Below, piece by piece: positions 1-8,393 of a DNA stretch of 35,750 nucleotides (the stretch's first letter is position 1; every line of letters begins with the position of its first letter). Under the pieces are notes generated by a model. It did no database searches. It saw only the letters and a list, made by a program, of their open reading frames with translations, and had not been told where the DNA came from. This DNA is from Burkholderiales bacterium (GTDB lineage Bacteria > Pseudomonadota > Gammaproteobacteria > Burkholderiales > Burkholderiaceae_C), in assembly GCA_947446855.1 (NCBI GenBank), contig CANFIH010000022.1, positions 1 through 35,750 on the forward strand, given 5' to 3'. The translations under genes were made by a program, and so were the position numbers.

Positions 1-1611
<1,611 letters not shown>

Positions 1612-1640
1612 GTGCTCAGTCTCCTCGTGGCTGGTGCCGC

Positions 1641-2132
1641 TTACGCGGCCACCGCGCTTTGTTGTTGGATGGTCTTGGCGGCATGCAGCACCGCCTTGAT
1701 GATGTTCTGGTAGCCGGTGCAGCGGCACAGGTTGCCCGACATGCCGTGGCGCACTTCCTCGGCTGATGGGTTCGGGTTGTCCTGCAGGAAGCGGTAGGCG
1801 CGCATCAGCATGCCGGGGGTACAGAAGCCGCACTGCAGGCCGTGCTCTTTGTAGAAGGCGTCCTGGATGGCGTGCAGCGCACCGGCGTTGGCCAGGCCTT
1901 CGACGGTCTTGACATCGCTGCCTTCGCACTGCACCGCGAGGTGGGTGCAGCTCTTGACGGACTGGCCGTCAATGTCCACCGTGCAGGCGCCGCAGTGGCT
2001 GGTCTCGCAGCCGATGTGGGCCCCGGTCAGGCACATCTTCTCGCGCAGGAAGTGAACCAGCAGCGTGCGCGGCTCCACCGCCTCTTCCACGCTCTTGCCA
2101 TTCAGGGTCATGGCCACCATTTTTTTGCTCAT
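1641..2132 (-). CDS. coxS: CO dehydrogenase small subunit, [2Fe-2S] protein CoxS
   Basis: Iron-sulfur subunit (163 aa) carrying electrons from the Mo-Cu site to FAD. The N-terminal plant-ferredoxin-type domain has [12 protein letters not shown] followed by a Cys near residue 62. The C-terminal helical domain has QCGFCTPG and [11 protein letters not shown], so all eight cluster-binding Cys are present. Length is typical of the family. ATG is preceded by GGAGA at good spacing. It lies 37 bases after coxM; that gap carries a run of eight G (plus strand) next to an alternating AT stretch, a possible slippage or mRNA-processing spot. The M-S-L gene order is canonical. Confidence 0.96.
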   Translation of the reverse strand: MSKKMVAMTLNGKSVEEAVEPRTLLVHFLREKMCLTGAHIGCETSHCGACTVDIDGQSVKSCTHLAVQCEGSDVKTVEGLANAGALHAIQDAFYKEHGLQCGFCTPGMLMRAYRFLQDNPNPSAEEVRHGMSGNLCRCTGYQNIIKAVLHAAKTIQQQSAVAA

Positions 2133-2169
2133 GGGTTTGTCTCCGTTTTTATATATATGAGGGGGGGGC

Positions 2170-3033
2170 TTAGCTGCAACGTGCAGCCGCTGCGGAGATG
2201 GCGCGCTTGGTCATCTCGGCGGCCATGGCGGTTTTGTATTCGGCGTCACCACGCAGGTCTTCTGCGGGGTCGCAAATGGCGCGCACGGCCTGGGCTGCAG
2301 CGTCGAGGGATGCGGCGTTGATGGGCTGGCCGATCAGTGCGGCTTCGGCCTCGCGGGCGCGCAGCGCAGTGGGCGCCACATTGGTCAGGCCAATGCTGGC
2401 ATGCGTCACCACACCACCGGACATGCGCAGCACCACGGCGGCACCAGCCGTGGCCCAGTCGCCGGTCTTGCGCTTGAGCTTCTGGTAAGCGCTGCCGGTG
2501 CCGGGGGCAAAGGGCGCGATCAGGATGGCAGTGAGGAGCTCGTCCTCCGCCAGTGCCGTCATATAGGTGCCGTGAAAGAAGTCCACCGCCTTCACGTGCC
2601 GCTCGCCGTTCGGGCCTTGCAGCACAAAGGTGGCGTCGAGTGCCATGGCGATCGCAGGGTGGTCGTTGCCGGGGTCGCCGTGGGCAATATCGCCACCAAT
2701 GGTGCCGCGGTTGCGCACCTGGGGGTCGGCAATCAGTTTGGCGGCTTCACCGAGCAGGGGCAGTTTGGCTTTCAGCAACGCAGAGTCAATGAGTTCGTTT
2801 TCGCTGGTCATGGCGCCGATGCGGATGACGCCGCCCTCTTCGCTGATGCCACGCAGTTCGGGGATGCGGTTGATGTCGATGAGCACCGCGGGGGCCGCAA
2901 AGCGCAGTTTCATCATCGGCAGCAGGCTGTGGCCTCCCGCCAGCAGTTTGGCTTCATCGCCCAGCGTTGAGAGCAGCGAAATGGCTTCGGCGACCGTGTG
3001 CGGCGCGTGGTAATCGAATGCGGGTGGGATCAC
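2170..3033 (-). CDS. coxM: CO dehydrogenase medium subunit, FAD-binding flavoprotein CoxM
   Basis: FAD subunit (287 aa) that takes electrons from CoxS and delivers them to the quinone pool. The two FAD-contact motifs of CoxM are present at their textbook positions: AGGHS at residues 32-36 and TIGGD at 111-115. A CODH flavoprotein C-terminal domain follows. The start codon is GTG, preceded by AAAGGAGACAAC, a strong ribosome binding site. It is the first gene of coxMSL, and the 730-base region upstream separates it from rcoM on the same strand. No deletions are apparent. Confidence 0.95.
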   Translation of the reverse strand: MIPPAFDYHAPHTVAEAISLLSTLGDEAKLLAGGHSLLPMMKLRFAAPAVLIDINRIPELRGISEEGGVIRIGAMTSENELIDSALLKAKLPLLGEAAKLIADPQVRNRGTIGGDIAHGDPGNDHPAIAMALDATFVLQGPNGERHVKAVDFFHGTYMTALAEDELLTAILIAPFAPGTGSAYQKLKRKTGDWATAGAAVVLRMSGGVVTHASIGLTNVAPTALRAREAEAALIGQPINAASLDAAAQAVRAICDPAEDLRGDAEYKTAMAAEMTKRAISAAAARCS

Positions 3034-3210
3034 GTTGTCTCCTTTTATTGATGCCTGTCGATGCAGGGTCGCTCACTCTAGCGAGCGGTCTGTTCTTTCG
3101 GGGCGCTATCCAATCAACGGCTGTTGCCGCGCATGAATGGCAGCCATGGCGCACGAAGAAAATATGTGCGTTTGCACAATTTGGTGCGGCTTCTTGGAAC
3201 GTCTTTCAAG
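3034..3210 (-). promoter_or_regulatory. Presumed coxM promoter/leader with two small palindromes
   Basis: Unique (non-repetitive) sequence directly before coxM. It contains a near-perfect 18-bp palindrome at 3070-3087 (CGCTCACTCTAGCGAGCG) and a 14-bp inverted repeat at 3165-3178 (TGTGC-GTTT-GCACA). Either could be an operator, but neither clearly matches a binding site I know. On the coxM-sense strand there are TTG-containing stretches (TTGAAAG, TTGTGCA, TTGATTG) that could be LytTR-type half-sites; this is weak. No confident -35/-10 pair was found. Confidence 0.35.
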
Positions 3211-3290
3211 TCACTTCTGGACTCAGTCACTTCTGGACTCAGTCACTTCTGGACTCAGTCACTTCTGGACTCAGTCACTTCTGGACGCAG
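3211..3290. repeat. Tandem repeat, five copies of a 16-bp unit
   Basis: The unit TCACTTCTGGACTCAG is repeated head to tail five times at 3211, 3227, 3243, 3259 and 3275. The first four copies are identical and the last has one change (ACGCAG). There are no spacers, so it is not CRISPR. Identical copies imply recent expansion. Since 16 is not a multiple of 3, copy-number changes would shift any reading frame, which argues for non-coding DNA. Confidence 0.95.
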
Positions 3291-3309
3291 GCCGACGTGG
3301 CACTCAGCG

Positions 3310-3352
3310 CCGTCCGTGTCCCCCGCCCGCTACGCGGGCTCCTCCTTTACCT
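3310..3352. repeat. Left copy of a dispersed inverted repeat (about 40 bp)
   Basis: This GC-rich stretch is the reverse complement of 3597-3635. The two copies differ mainly by a 4-base indel within the CCCGC(GTAG)CGGG part. The arms are about 245 bp apart and enclose the hexamer and heptamer repeats. The left copy has its own inner hairpin (CCCGC-TAC-GCGGG). It may be a REP-like intergenic element; the family is not identified. Confidence 0.8.
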
Positions 3353-3415
3353 ACCGGCGCCGAGCACCACGCCGTCCTGCGTCTGCCCGCGTGGTCTGTG
3401 CGTGACGGAAAAAAT

Positions 3416-3511
3416 GCATGAGCATGAGCATGAGCATGAGCATGTGCATGTGCATGTGCATGTGCATGTGCATGTGCATGTGCATGTGCATGTGCATGAG
3501 CATGAGCATGA
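3416..3511. repeat. Hexanucleotide microsatellite: (GCATGA)4 (GCATGT)9 (GCATGA)3
   Basis: Sixteen perfect 6-bp units in three blocks, GCATGA x4 (3416-3439), GCATGT x9 (3440-3493) and GCATGA x3 (3494-3511). From 3440 to 3498 the bases alternate strictly purine-pyrimidine for 59 nt, a composition known to favour left-handed Z-DNA under negative supercoiling. A plus-strand open frame reads it as alternating His-Glu/His-Val, but nothing else supports coding. Confidence 0.97.
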
Positions 3512-3539
3512 GCTATTGGCTATTGGCTATTGGCTATTA
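3512..3539. repeat. Heptanucleotide tandem repeat GCTATTG x4
   Basis: Directly abuts the hexamer array. There are three perfect GCTATTG units (3512-3532) and a fourth ending in A instead of G. This is a distinct AT-richer period next to a different repeat class. Confidence 0.9.
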
Positions 3540-3566
3540 GGTCAACGCACGCCAACCGTGCAGGTT

Positions 3567-3660
3567 GCCGCTGACAGTGGGGTGGATGATTCCGGGAGGT
3601 AAAGGAGGAGCCCGCAGGGCGGGGGACACGGACGGAATCATCTACCCCGCTGGCAGCGGC
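3567..3660. repeat. Palindromic intergenic element with 27-bp imperfect arms
   Basis: Arms at 3567-3593 and 3634-3660 are reverse complements with about 4 mismatches over 27 bp. They flank a 40-base GC-rich centre that is itself the right copy (3597-3635) of the inverted repeat seen at 3310-3352. Transcribed, this would form a long hairpin. The structure resembles a REP/BIME or small MITE-like element. No transposase is nearby. Confidence 0.75.
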
Positions 3661-3681
3661 GTACAGGTCTCAGCGCTGACA

Positions 3682-3730
3682 GCGGCATACACAAAGTGGC
3701 ATACACAAAGCACAAAGCGGCACGCACAAA
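3682..3730. repeat. Short direct repeats, 14-bp unit (GCGGCATACACAAA and variants)
   Basis: Copies at 3682-3695, 3696-3709 and 3717-3730, with a 7-bp partial copy (GCACAAA) between the last two. Read on the minus strand each unit begins TTTGTG. The array lies just 3' of rcoM. LytTR regulators bind direct repeats, but this array is over 600 bp from coxM and a regulatory role is speculative. Confidence 0.7.
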
Positions 3731-3763
3731 CCCCAGCGAACAATGGTCCACAAGGATGCAGGA

Positions 3764-4570
3764 CTACGCTCGAGCCAGGGCCGTATCGCCCAAGCCCAGA
3801 TGCTCCATCAGCCGCGCCGCACTGGAGCGCGACACCGGAATCTCCACCGGCGTGGAGCCCATCATGCGCAGGGTGATGCGCCCGTCGTCGCGCACGATCT
3901 CGTCAACCTGGCTGAGGTTCACGATATAGCTGCGGTGCACCCGCAGGAACAGATTCGGGTCGAGACGACTCTCCAGATCGCCTATGGTGATATTGCAGAA
4001 CTGCCCGCCCTGCGAGGTATGCACCCAGGTGTAGTGACCTTCGGAGCGGATGAAAGACACACCAAACACATCCACCAGCAGCACCCGGTTTTGCTTGATG
4101 GTGGGAATCTTGCGCAACTGGCGTTTGGCTGCAGGCTGCAGCGTGCTGGCGACTGCGGGTTCGGCGTCTTTACTCACCACCTCGGTGATGTCATAAAACA
4201 CCAGCGTGTAGCCGTTGGTCTGTCCCTGCATATCCGCAATCTTGGAGACCTTGATCAGCAACACACGCTCGGGAATGTTGATCATCATGGCCATGGGCGG
4301 CGCGTTGTTCACCGGGCATTCGGCCTGGCCCAGCAGAAACTTGACCTTGGCCTTGGCCGCCTCCGGATGAAAGTCCGTGACGATTTTTCCGAAGGGCATT
4401 TTGTCTTGCACCGGCAGGCTGCGCCGCGCGTAATCGTTCATGCCGATGACATGCAATTGCACATCCAGATGCACCACGCCCACATCAAAGCGCTCCAGCA
4501 AATAGAGCCAGGAATTCGGATTGGGCGCGCCGGGGTTGCCCGCGCCGGCGGCATGCTTGCAGGGTGTCAT
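3764..4570 (-). CDS. rcoM: RcoM-type CO-responsive regulator: PAS domain plus LytTR DNA-binding domain
   Basis: A 268-residue soluble single-component regulator. Residues about 20-135 form a PAS domain (ERFDVGVVHLD to YTLVFYDITEVV). Residues about 155-258 form a LytTR DNA-binding domain (IRSEGHYTWVHT, NLFLRVHRSYIVNL). RcoM proteins bind haem in the PAS domain with His and Met ligands (plus Cys when oxidised) and switch on CO-oxidation genes when CO binds. Here His68, Cys85 and Met95 are candidates: the 10-residue Cys-Met spacing fits my memory of Burkholderia RcoM (Cys94/Met104), while His is 3 residues closer. The position directly upstream of coxMSL strongly supports the call. ATG follows AAAGAGACGAG. 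A generic PAS-LytTR regulator is the alternative. Confidence 0.85.
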   Translation of the reverse strand: MTPCKHAAGAGNPGAPNPNSWLYLLERFDVGVVHLDVQLHVIGMNDYARRSLPVQDKMPFGKIVTDFHPEAAKAKVKFLLGQAECPVNNAPPMAMMINIPERVLLIKVSKIADMQGQTNGYTLVFYDITEVVSKDAEPAVASTLQPAAKRQLRKIPTIKQNRVLLVDVFGVSFIRSEGHYTWVHTSQGGQFCNITIGDLESRLDPNLFLRVHRSYIVNLSQVDEIVRDDGRITLRMMGSTPVEIPVSRSSAARLMEHLGLGDTALARA

Positions 4571-4798
4571 GTCTCGTCTCTTTATGTTTTGGAAACCAGA
4601 TTACAGCGGGATGCCGCTGCGCGTTCATGCCGGTCTACGGTTACTCATGCAAGCTGTAAGCACTTCATTCAGCGGCCTGCAAAAAAAGCCAATTCCGCAT
4701 ACAGTGCGGTCCCTTGCTTCGAGCGGAAATTCAGTAGCGGTCGGAGCCATCGGGTTAACCCTTGCATCCACGCCATTCAACAGAGCGAGCACAAACAG
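4571..4798. promoter_or_regulatory. Divergent promoter region between rcoM and the membrane-protein gene
   Basis: The 228 bases separate two outward-reading gene sets and should carry both promoters. A perfect 10-bp palindrome GGGTTAACCC lies at 4752-4761, about 40 bases before the plus-strand start, and CCGCA-TACAG-TGCGG lies at 4697-4711. Either could be an operator. No convincing -35/-10 pair was assigned. Confidence 0.35.
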
Positions 4799-5506
4799 GT
4801 GAGCACCATCCACACGCAAGCGCACTGGTTGGCCCGTGGCATCGGGTCGGCCTCCATCACGCCCGCGGTGCTGATCGGCCTGGTGGGCATGGCCCTGTGG
4901 TTGGCCGAGCGGCAGTCGCCGCCAGGGGCGCTCGATGCCCTGCTGCCGGTCATGCTGCTGTCGCTTCTGGCCGTGGCTGCAGGCTGCGCGGCACTCAGCT
5001 GGATACGGCCGCAGCGCGCCGGCCTCTCGCCCCCGCACGTGATGCTGTCGCTGGGTTTTGGCGGCATGCTGCTGGGCCTGCTGGCCGACTGGTTGCAGGC
5101 CGGCCCGGCACAGCTGGGCAGCCTGTGCCAGCAGTCGGCCGCCCTCAGTTTGCGCGAGAGTTTTTTCCTGCACCTGCGTTACCTGCCGGGCATGCACATC
5201 GGCATGCTGCTGGGCGGCTTGCTGGCCATTCCCAGCCTGCGCATGCTGCGTGCGCACTGCGGGCGCTACCTCTGTTCCCTGCTGGCGCAAAACCTGATGT
5301 GCTCGGGCTGGATGCTGCTGGGCATGACTCTGGGTGCTGTCTGGATGGTGCGCCTGCAAATCGCGCTGGGCGCGCCTTCATTGACCGGTATGCTGGGCGG
5401 CATGTTCGTCGGCATGACCTGGGGCATGGTGGGCAGCGTGGCGCTGTACCGGCAATTTTTTGCATGGCGCAACCGGACGGCCGCTGCCAACGGCAAGCGC
5501 CCTTGA
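4799..5506 (+). CDS. Unknown polytopic membrane protein in the CO dehydrogenase locus
   Basis: About 235 residues with five or six predicted membrane segments (roughly 19-36, 45-67, 79-97, 131-146, 165-185 and 192-217). It is unusually Met-rich near the C-terminus (GMLGGMFVGMTWGMVGSVA) and has GMHIGMLLGGLLAIP in the fourth segment. I do not recognise the family. The GTG start is chosen because the hydrophobic protein-like sequence begins there; the open frame runs much further upstream but crosses the rcoM antisense strand. The ribosome binding site is weak. It lies 37 bases before the XdhC-like gene and divergent from rcoM, so it may share CO-linked regulation. Met and His residues could handle copper, which the Mo-Cu enzyme needs, but that is only a guess. 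Confidence 0.65.
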   Translation: MSTIHTQAHWLARGIGSASITPAVLIGLVGMALWLAERQSPPGALDALLPVMLLSLLAVAAGCAALSWIRPQRAGLSPPHVMLSLGFGGMLLGLLADWLQAGPAQLGSLCQQSAALSLRESFFLHLRYLPGMHIGMLLGGLLAIPSLRMLRAHCGRYLCSLLAQNLMCSGWMLLGMTLGAVWMVRLQIALGAPSLTGMLGGMFVGMTWGMVGSVALYRQFFAWRNRTAAANGKRP

Positions 5507-5543
5507 CGCCCCGCCTTCACGCAACCCTGAACGGAAGACACCC

Positions 5544-6662
5544 ATGGAAAACGTAGATGGAATCGTGCTGCGCACCTTGCGCAACTGGCGGGCCGCATCG
5601 AAGCGCGCGCTGCTGGCCACCGTGGTGCGCACCTGGGGTTCGTCGCCGCGGCCGGTGGGCTCCATCATGGCCTTGTGCGAGGACGGCTCGGTGGTGGGTT
5701 CGGTGTCCGGCGGCTGCATTGAAGACGATCTGATCCACCGCTTTACCCGGGCCTATGCGCAACCCCATGTGGCAGCAACCGATGCATCGCAAGAGTTGCC
5801 TGCGGGTGCGCCGCGCCTGCTCACCTATGGCGTGAGCGCCGATGAAGCCCACCGCTTCGGCCTGCCCTGCGGCGGCACGCTGGAGCTGCTGCTGGAGTTT
5901 GATCCGGCCGTCGAATCACTGGACCGGCTGCTGGCCTGGCTGGATGCGGGCAAGCTGGTGGAACGCGGTGTGGCACTGGCCACGGGTGAGGCATCGGTAC
6001 GGCTGTGCCAGCAGCCCTCGGACCTGAAACTGAGCGCATCCACTCTGACCAATGTGTTCGGGCCGGAGTACCGCCTGCTCATCATCGGCGCCGGGCAGAT
6101 GAGCGAGTACCTGGCCACCATGGCGCAATTCAATGGCTTTGCCGTGACCGTGTGCGACCCGCGTGAGGAGTACCGCAGCAGCTGGTCGGTGCCCGGCGTG
6201 CAGGTGGTGACCGACATGCCGGACGACGCCATGGCCCTGTTCCAGCCGGACCGCCGCAGCGCCGTGGTGGCGCTGACGCATGACCCCAAGCTCGATGACC
6301 TGGCCTTGCTGGAGGCGATTCACAGCGAGGCTTTCTATGTGGGCGCCATCGGGTCGCGGCGCAACAACCTGGCGCGCAGCGCCCGCATGATGGAGCACTT
6401 TGGCGTCAGCGCCGAAGCATTGGACAAGCTGCGCGGGCCCATCGGCATTTACATCGGTAGCAAGACGCCGCCTGAAATTGCGGTCAGCATCATGGCCGAA
6501 TTGCTGGCGGTGAAAAACGGGGTCAGCCTGCCGCGCGATATTCAGGTGGGGCCGGCCAAGGACGATCTGGCGGTGCAGGAAAACCAGGGCGACCCGCTGG
6601 CCTGCGGCATCCCCCTGGCTTCCCCTGCGCTGCGTTACAGCAGCGAATCGGCCGGCACGTAG
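5544..6662 (+). CDS. XdhC/CoxI family molybdoenzyme maturation protein
   Basis: 372 residues. The N-terminal XdhC/CoxI domain has RTWGSSPRPVGSIM and GSVSGGCIEDDL. The C-terminal Rossmann-type domain has LIIGAGQMSEYL, the aspartate-ended CDPREEY and YVGAIGSRRN. Members bind molybdenum cofactor and help sulfurate and insert it into xanthine dehydrogenase-type enzymes; CoxF and CoxI are the relatives in cox clusters. Here it probably matures the CoxMSL enzyme. ATG at 5544 follows GGAAG. It is apparently cotranscribed with the membrane protein upstream. Its last 28 bases overlap the 3' end of the convergent alanine dehydrogenase gene. Confidence 0.88.
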   Translation: MENVDGIVLRTLRNWRAASKRALLATVVRTWGSSPRPVGSIMALCEDGSVVGSVSGGCIEDDLIHRFTRAYAQPHVAATDASQELPAGAPRLLTYGVSADEAHRFGLPCGGTLELLLEFDPAVESLDRLLAWLDAGKLVERGVALATGEASVRLCQQPSDLKLSASTLTNVFGPEYRLLIIGAGQMSEYLATMAQFNGFAVTVCDPREEYRSSWSVPGVQVVTDMPDDAMALFQPDRRSAVVALTHDPKLDDLALLEAIHSEAFYVGAIGSRRNNLARSARMMEHFGVSAEALDKLRGPIGIYIGSKTPPEIAVSIMAELLAVKNGVSLPRDIQVGPAKDDLAVQENQGDPLACGIPLASPALRYSSESAGT

Positions 6663-7747
6663 GTCTTGCCCAGGGCCAGGGCCACGGCCTCGTAGGTGAC
6701 CTTGCCTTCGGCCACGTTCAGGCCATTTTTCAGGTGCGCGTTGTCCTTGAGCGCCTGCTTCCAGCCCTTGTTGGCCAGCGTGACGGCGTGGCCAATGGTG
6801 GCGTTGTTCAGGGCAAAGGTGGAGGTGCGGGCCACAGCGCCGGGCATGTTGGCCACGCAGTAGTGCACCACGCCATCGACCACAAAGGTGGGCTCGGCAT
6901 GCGTGGTGGCATGCGAGGTCTCGAAGCAGCCGCCCTGGTCAATCGCCACGTCCACCAGCACCGCACCCTTTTTCATCTTGCCGACCATGGCGCGCGTCAC
7001 CAGCTTGGGCGCAGCTGCGCCGGGAATGAGCACGCCGCCTATCACCAGGTCCGCTTCCAGCACGGCTTCTTCCACGGTTTGCACGTTGGAATAGACGGTG
7101 TGAATGCGGTTGCCAAAGATCAGGTCGAGCTGACGCAGGCGGTCGATGTTCTTGTCCAGCACGGTCACGCGGGCGCCCATGCCCACGGCCATTTGCAGGG
7201 CGTGGGTTCCCACCACACCGGCACCCAGAATCACGCAGTGGGCTGCCGGCACGCCAGGCACACCGCCCAACAGCACGCCCATGCCGCCCTTGGACTTTTC
7301 CAGGTGCGCGGCACCGGCTTGCACCGCCATGCGCCCGGCCACTTCGCTCATGGGGGCCAAGAGGGGCAGGCCGCCGCCGGCTCCGGTAATGGTTTCATAG
7401 GCGATGCAGATGGCGCCGGATTTAATCAGCGCCTCGGTCTGCTCGGGGTCCGGCGCCAGGTGCAGGTAGGTGTAGAGAATCTGGCCGGCTCGCAGCATGG
7501 CGCATTCCTGCGGCTGCGGCTCCTTGACCTTGACGATCATCTCGGACGCTGCGAACACCTCGGCAGCCGTGGCGGCCAGCGTGGCACCGGCGGCTACGTA
7601 TTGCGCATCCGTCAGACCAATGTCGGCACCGGCACCCGTCTGCACCAGCACCGCGTGGCCGTGGGCGGTGAGCTCACGCACACTGGCGGGGGTGAGGCCG
7701 ACGCGGTATTCGTGGTTCTTGATTTCCTTGGGTAGGCCGATGCGCAT
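6635..7747 (-). CDS. ald: Alanine dehydrogenase
   Basis: NAD-dependent L-alanine dehydrogenase (reversible alanine to pyruvate and ammonium), 370 residues, the usual family length. It begins MRIGLPKEIKNHEYRVGLT, the family hallmark. It has the substrate-loop region VKVKEPQPQE, the NAD-binding VILGAGVVGTHALQMAVGMG and the C-terminal MPGAVARTSTFALNNAT. The open frame extends 42 codons upstream, but the ATG at 7747 is correct because AGGAG precedes it by 6 bases and the family start aligns there. It is convergent with the XdhC-like gene. No Lrp-type regulator adjoins it here. Confidence 0.96.
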   Translation of the reverse strand: MRIGLPKEIKNHEYRVGLTPASVRELTAHGHAVLVQTGAGADIGLTDAQYVAAGATLAATAAEVFAASEMIVKVKEPQPQECAMLRAGQILYTYLHLAPDPEQTEALIKSGAICIAYETITGAGGGLPLLAPMSEVAGRMAVQAGAAHLEKSKGGMGVLLGGVPGVPAAHCVILGAGVVGTHALQMAVGMGARVTVLDKNIDRLRQLDLIFGNRIHTVYSNVQTVEEAVLEADLVIGGVLIPGAAAPKLVTRAMVGKMKKGAVLVDVAIDQGGCFETSHATTHAEPTFVVDGVVHYCVANMPGAVARTSTFALNNATIGHAVTLANKGWKQALKDNAHLKNGLNVAEGKVTYEAVALALGKTYVPADSLL

Positions 7748-7900
7748 GCTGTGCTCCTGCGTTGTTGGTTGGAATTGCGCAGTGTGCGCGCGGCCTGGTC
7801 TCTTGCAAACAGGGATGCACGGCTTTGGCGCTGCAGTAGCGGCGCTAATACAAATACGCCGCTCAGCGTCCAAACTTGAGGCCGCCCTGGAACAAAGTGA

Positions 7901-8014
7901 GGCTCAAGACCTGACGAAGTTGCGCGCAACTTTGATTTGAACGCGCAGAGACGGCCGCTGGAGGCCAGTGCTAACGGGCATGAAGTCGCTTGGAGGAACT
8001 TCAGCTTCAGGGCC
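7901..8014 (+). repeat. Degenerate 114-bp repeat, copy 1 (inverted relative to 18183-18296)
   Basis: From GGCTCAAGACCTGACGAAGT to TTCAGCTTCAGGGCC this matches the reverse complement of 18183-18296 over the same 114-bp length. I estimate about 80% identity by eye, with shared blocks such as GACGAAGTTGCGCGCAA and ACGCGCAGAGACGGCCG. The two copies bracket the nine-gene sugar operon. It may be an old mobile-element remnant; no coding content was recognised. Confidence 0.8.
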
Positions 8015-8028
8015 AGTTGCGGCCATAC

Positions 8029-8065
8029 GCGACGGTAAAGTGGTCGGCAGGACTGCCGCGTTAGC
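8029..8065 (+). repeat. 37-bp dispersed repeat, copy 1 (second copy at 34109-34145)
   Basis: Contains AAGTGGTCGGCAGGACTGCC and matches 34109-34145 in the same orientation with 2 mismatches in 37. The core CGGCAG-GA-CTGCCG is a 6-bp hairpin. It follows the 114-bp repeat by 14 bases, so both may belong to one decayed element. Confidence 0.75.
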
Positions 8066-8103
8066 TGTCATAAAGCAGTTCAGCCTGCTAGCCCGATACC
8101 TGA

Positions 8104-8342
8104 CATTTGCCCCTGGCGAGAGACGGTCAGCTGATTGAATACAAGTTCATGCAAATAGGCACCCGGCTAGACCAAGAGAGGTACCAGAAATTGAACTTCT
8201 ATGTGACTTCTACAAGCTGGCTACCGACATAGTGCCCAACGAATTACCGGCGCCTATTCGGCAACACTATTTGCAGATTTCCGGACTGACTTACGGAAAT
8301 ATTTCAAAGAACGAAGTAACCAAAAAAATTCCAATCAAATGA
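8104..8342 (+). pseudogene. Possible frameshifted remnant of an unknown gene
   Basis: An AT-richer stretch reads like protein in two plus-strand frames. Frame one (8104 onward) gives ARDGQLIEYKFMQIGTRLDQ. Another frame (8181-8342) gives ELLCDFYKLATDIVPNELP and onward to a TGA at 8340. One indel near 8180 would join them. There is no start codon or ribosome binding site, and I do not recognise the family. The codon pattern is unlike the GC-rich neighbours, suggesting a decayed foreign gene. Confidence 0.3.
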
Positions 8343-8393
8343 ATTCATCCCAATATGACTCTAATCGTGCACGAATCGACCATTGAGCAGTCT

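Larger units (their letters stand above)
7748..8393. other. Intergenic region with repeat copies and a decayed gene
   Basis: 646 bases between the start of ald and the end of the sugar operon. It holds the ald upstream region (no clear promoter), a 114-bp repeat also present inverted near 18.2 kb, a 37-bp repeat also present near 34.1 kb, and an AT-richer stretch that looks like a broken coding remnant. No intact gene was seen. Confidence 0.7.

Noticed and set aside
3211-3290. Possible CRISPR array
   Set aside because: The 16-bp units abut with no spacers, and no cas genes are nearby.
2967-3602. Plus-strand frame containing an alternating His-Glu/His-Val tract, possible metal-binding protein
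   Set aside because: The tract is only the translation of the hexamer microsatellite; no ribosome binding site or domain, and it overlaps the coxM start antisense and several unrelated repeats.
3743-4798. Upstream 350 codons of the plus-strand frame ending at 5506
   Set aside because: This part is antisense to rcoM and has no protein-like features; only the segment from the GTG at 4799 looks like a membrane protein.
7748-7873. 42-codon N-terminal extension of alanine dehydrogenase
   Set aside because: The family begins at MRIGLPKEI, which has its own AGGAG; the extension has no ribosome binding site.
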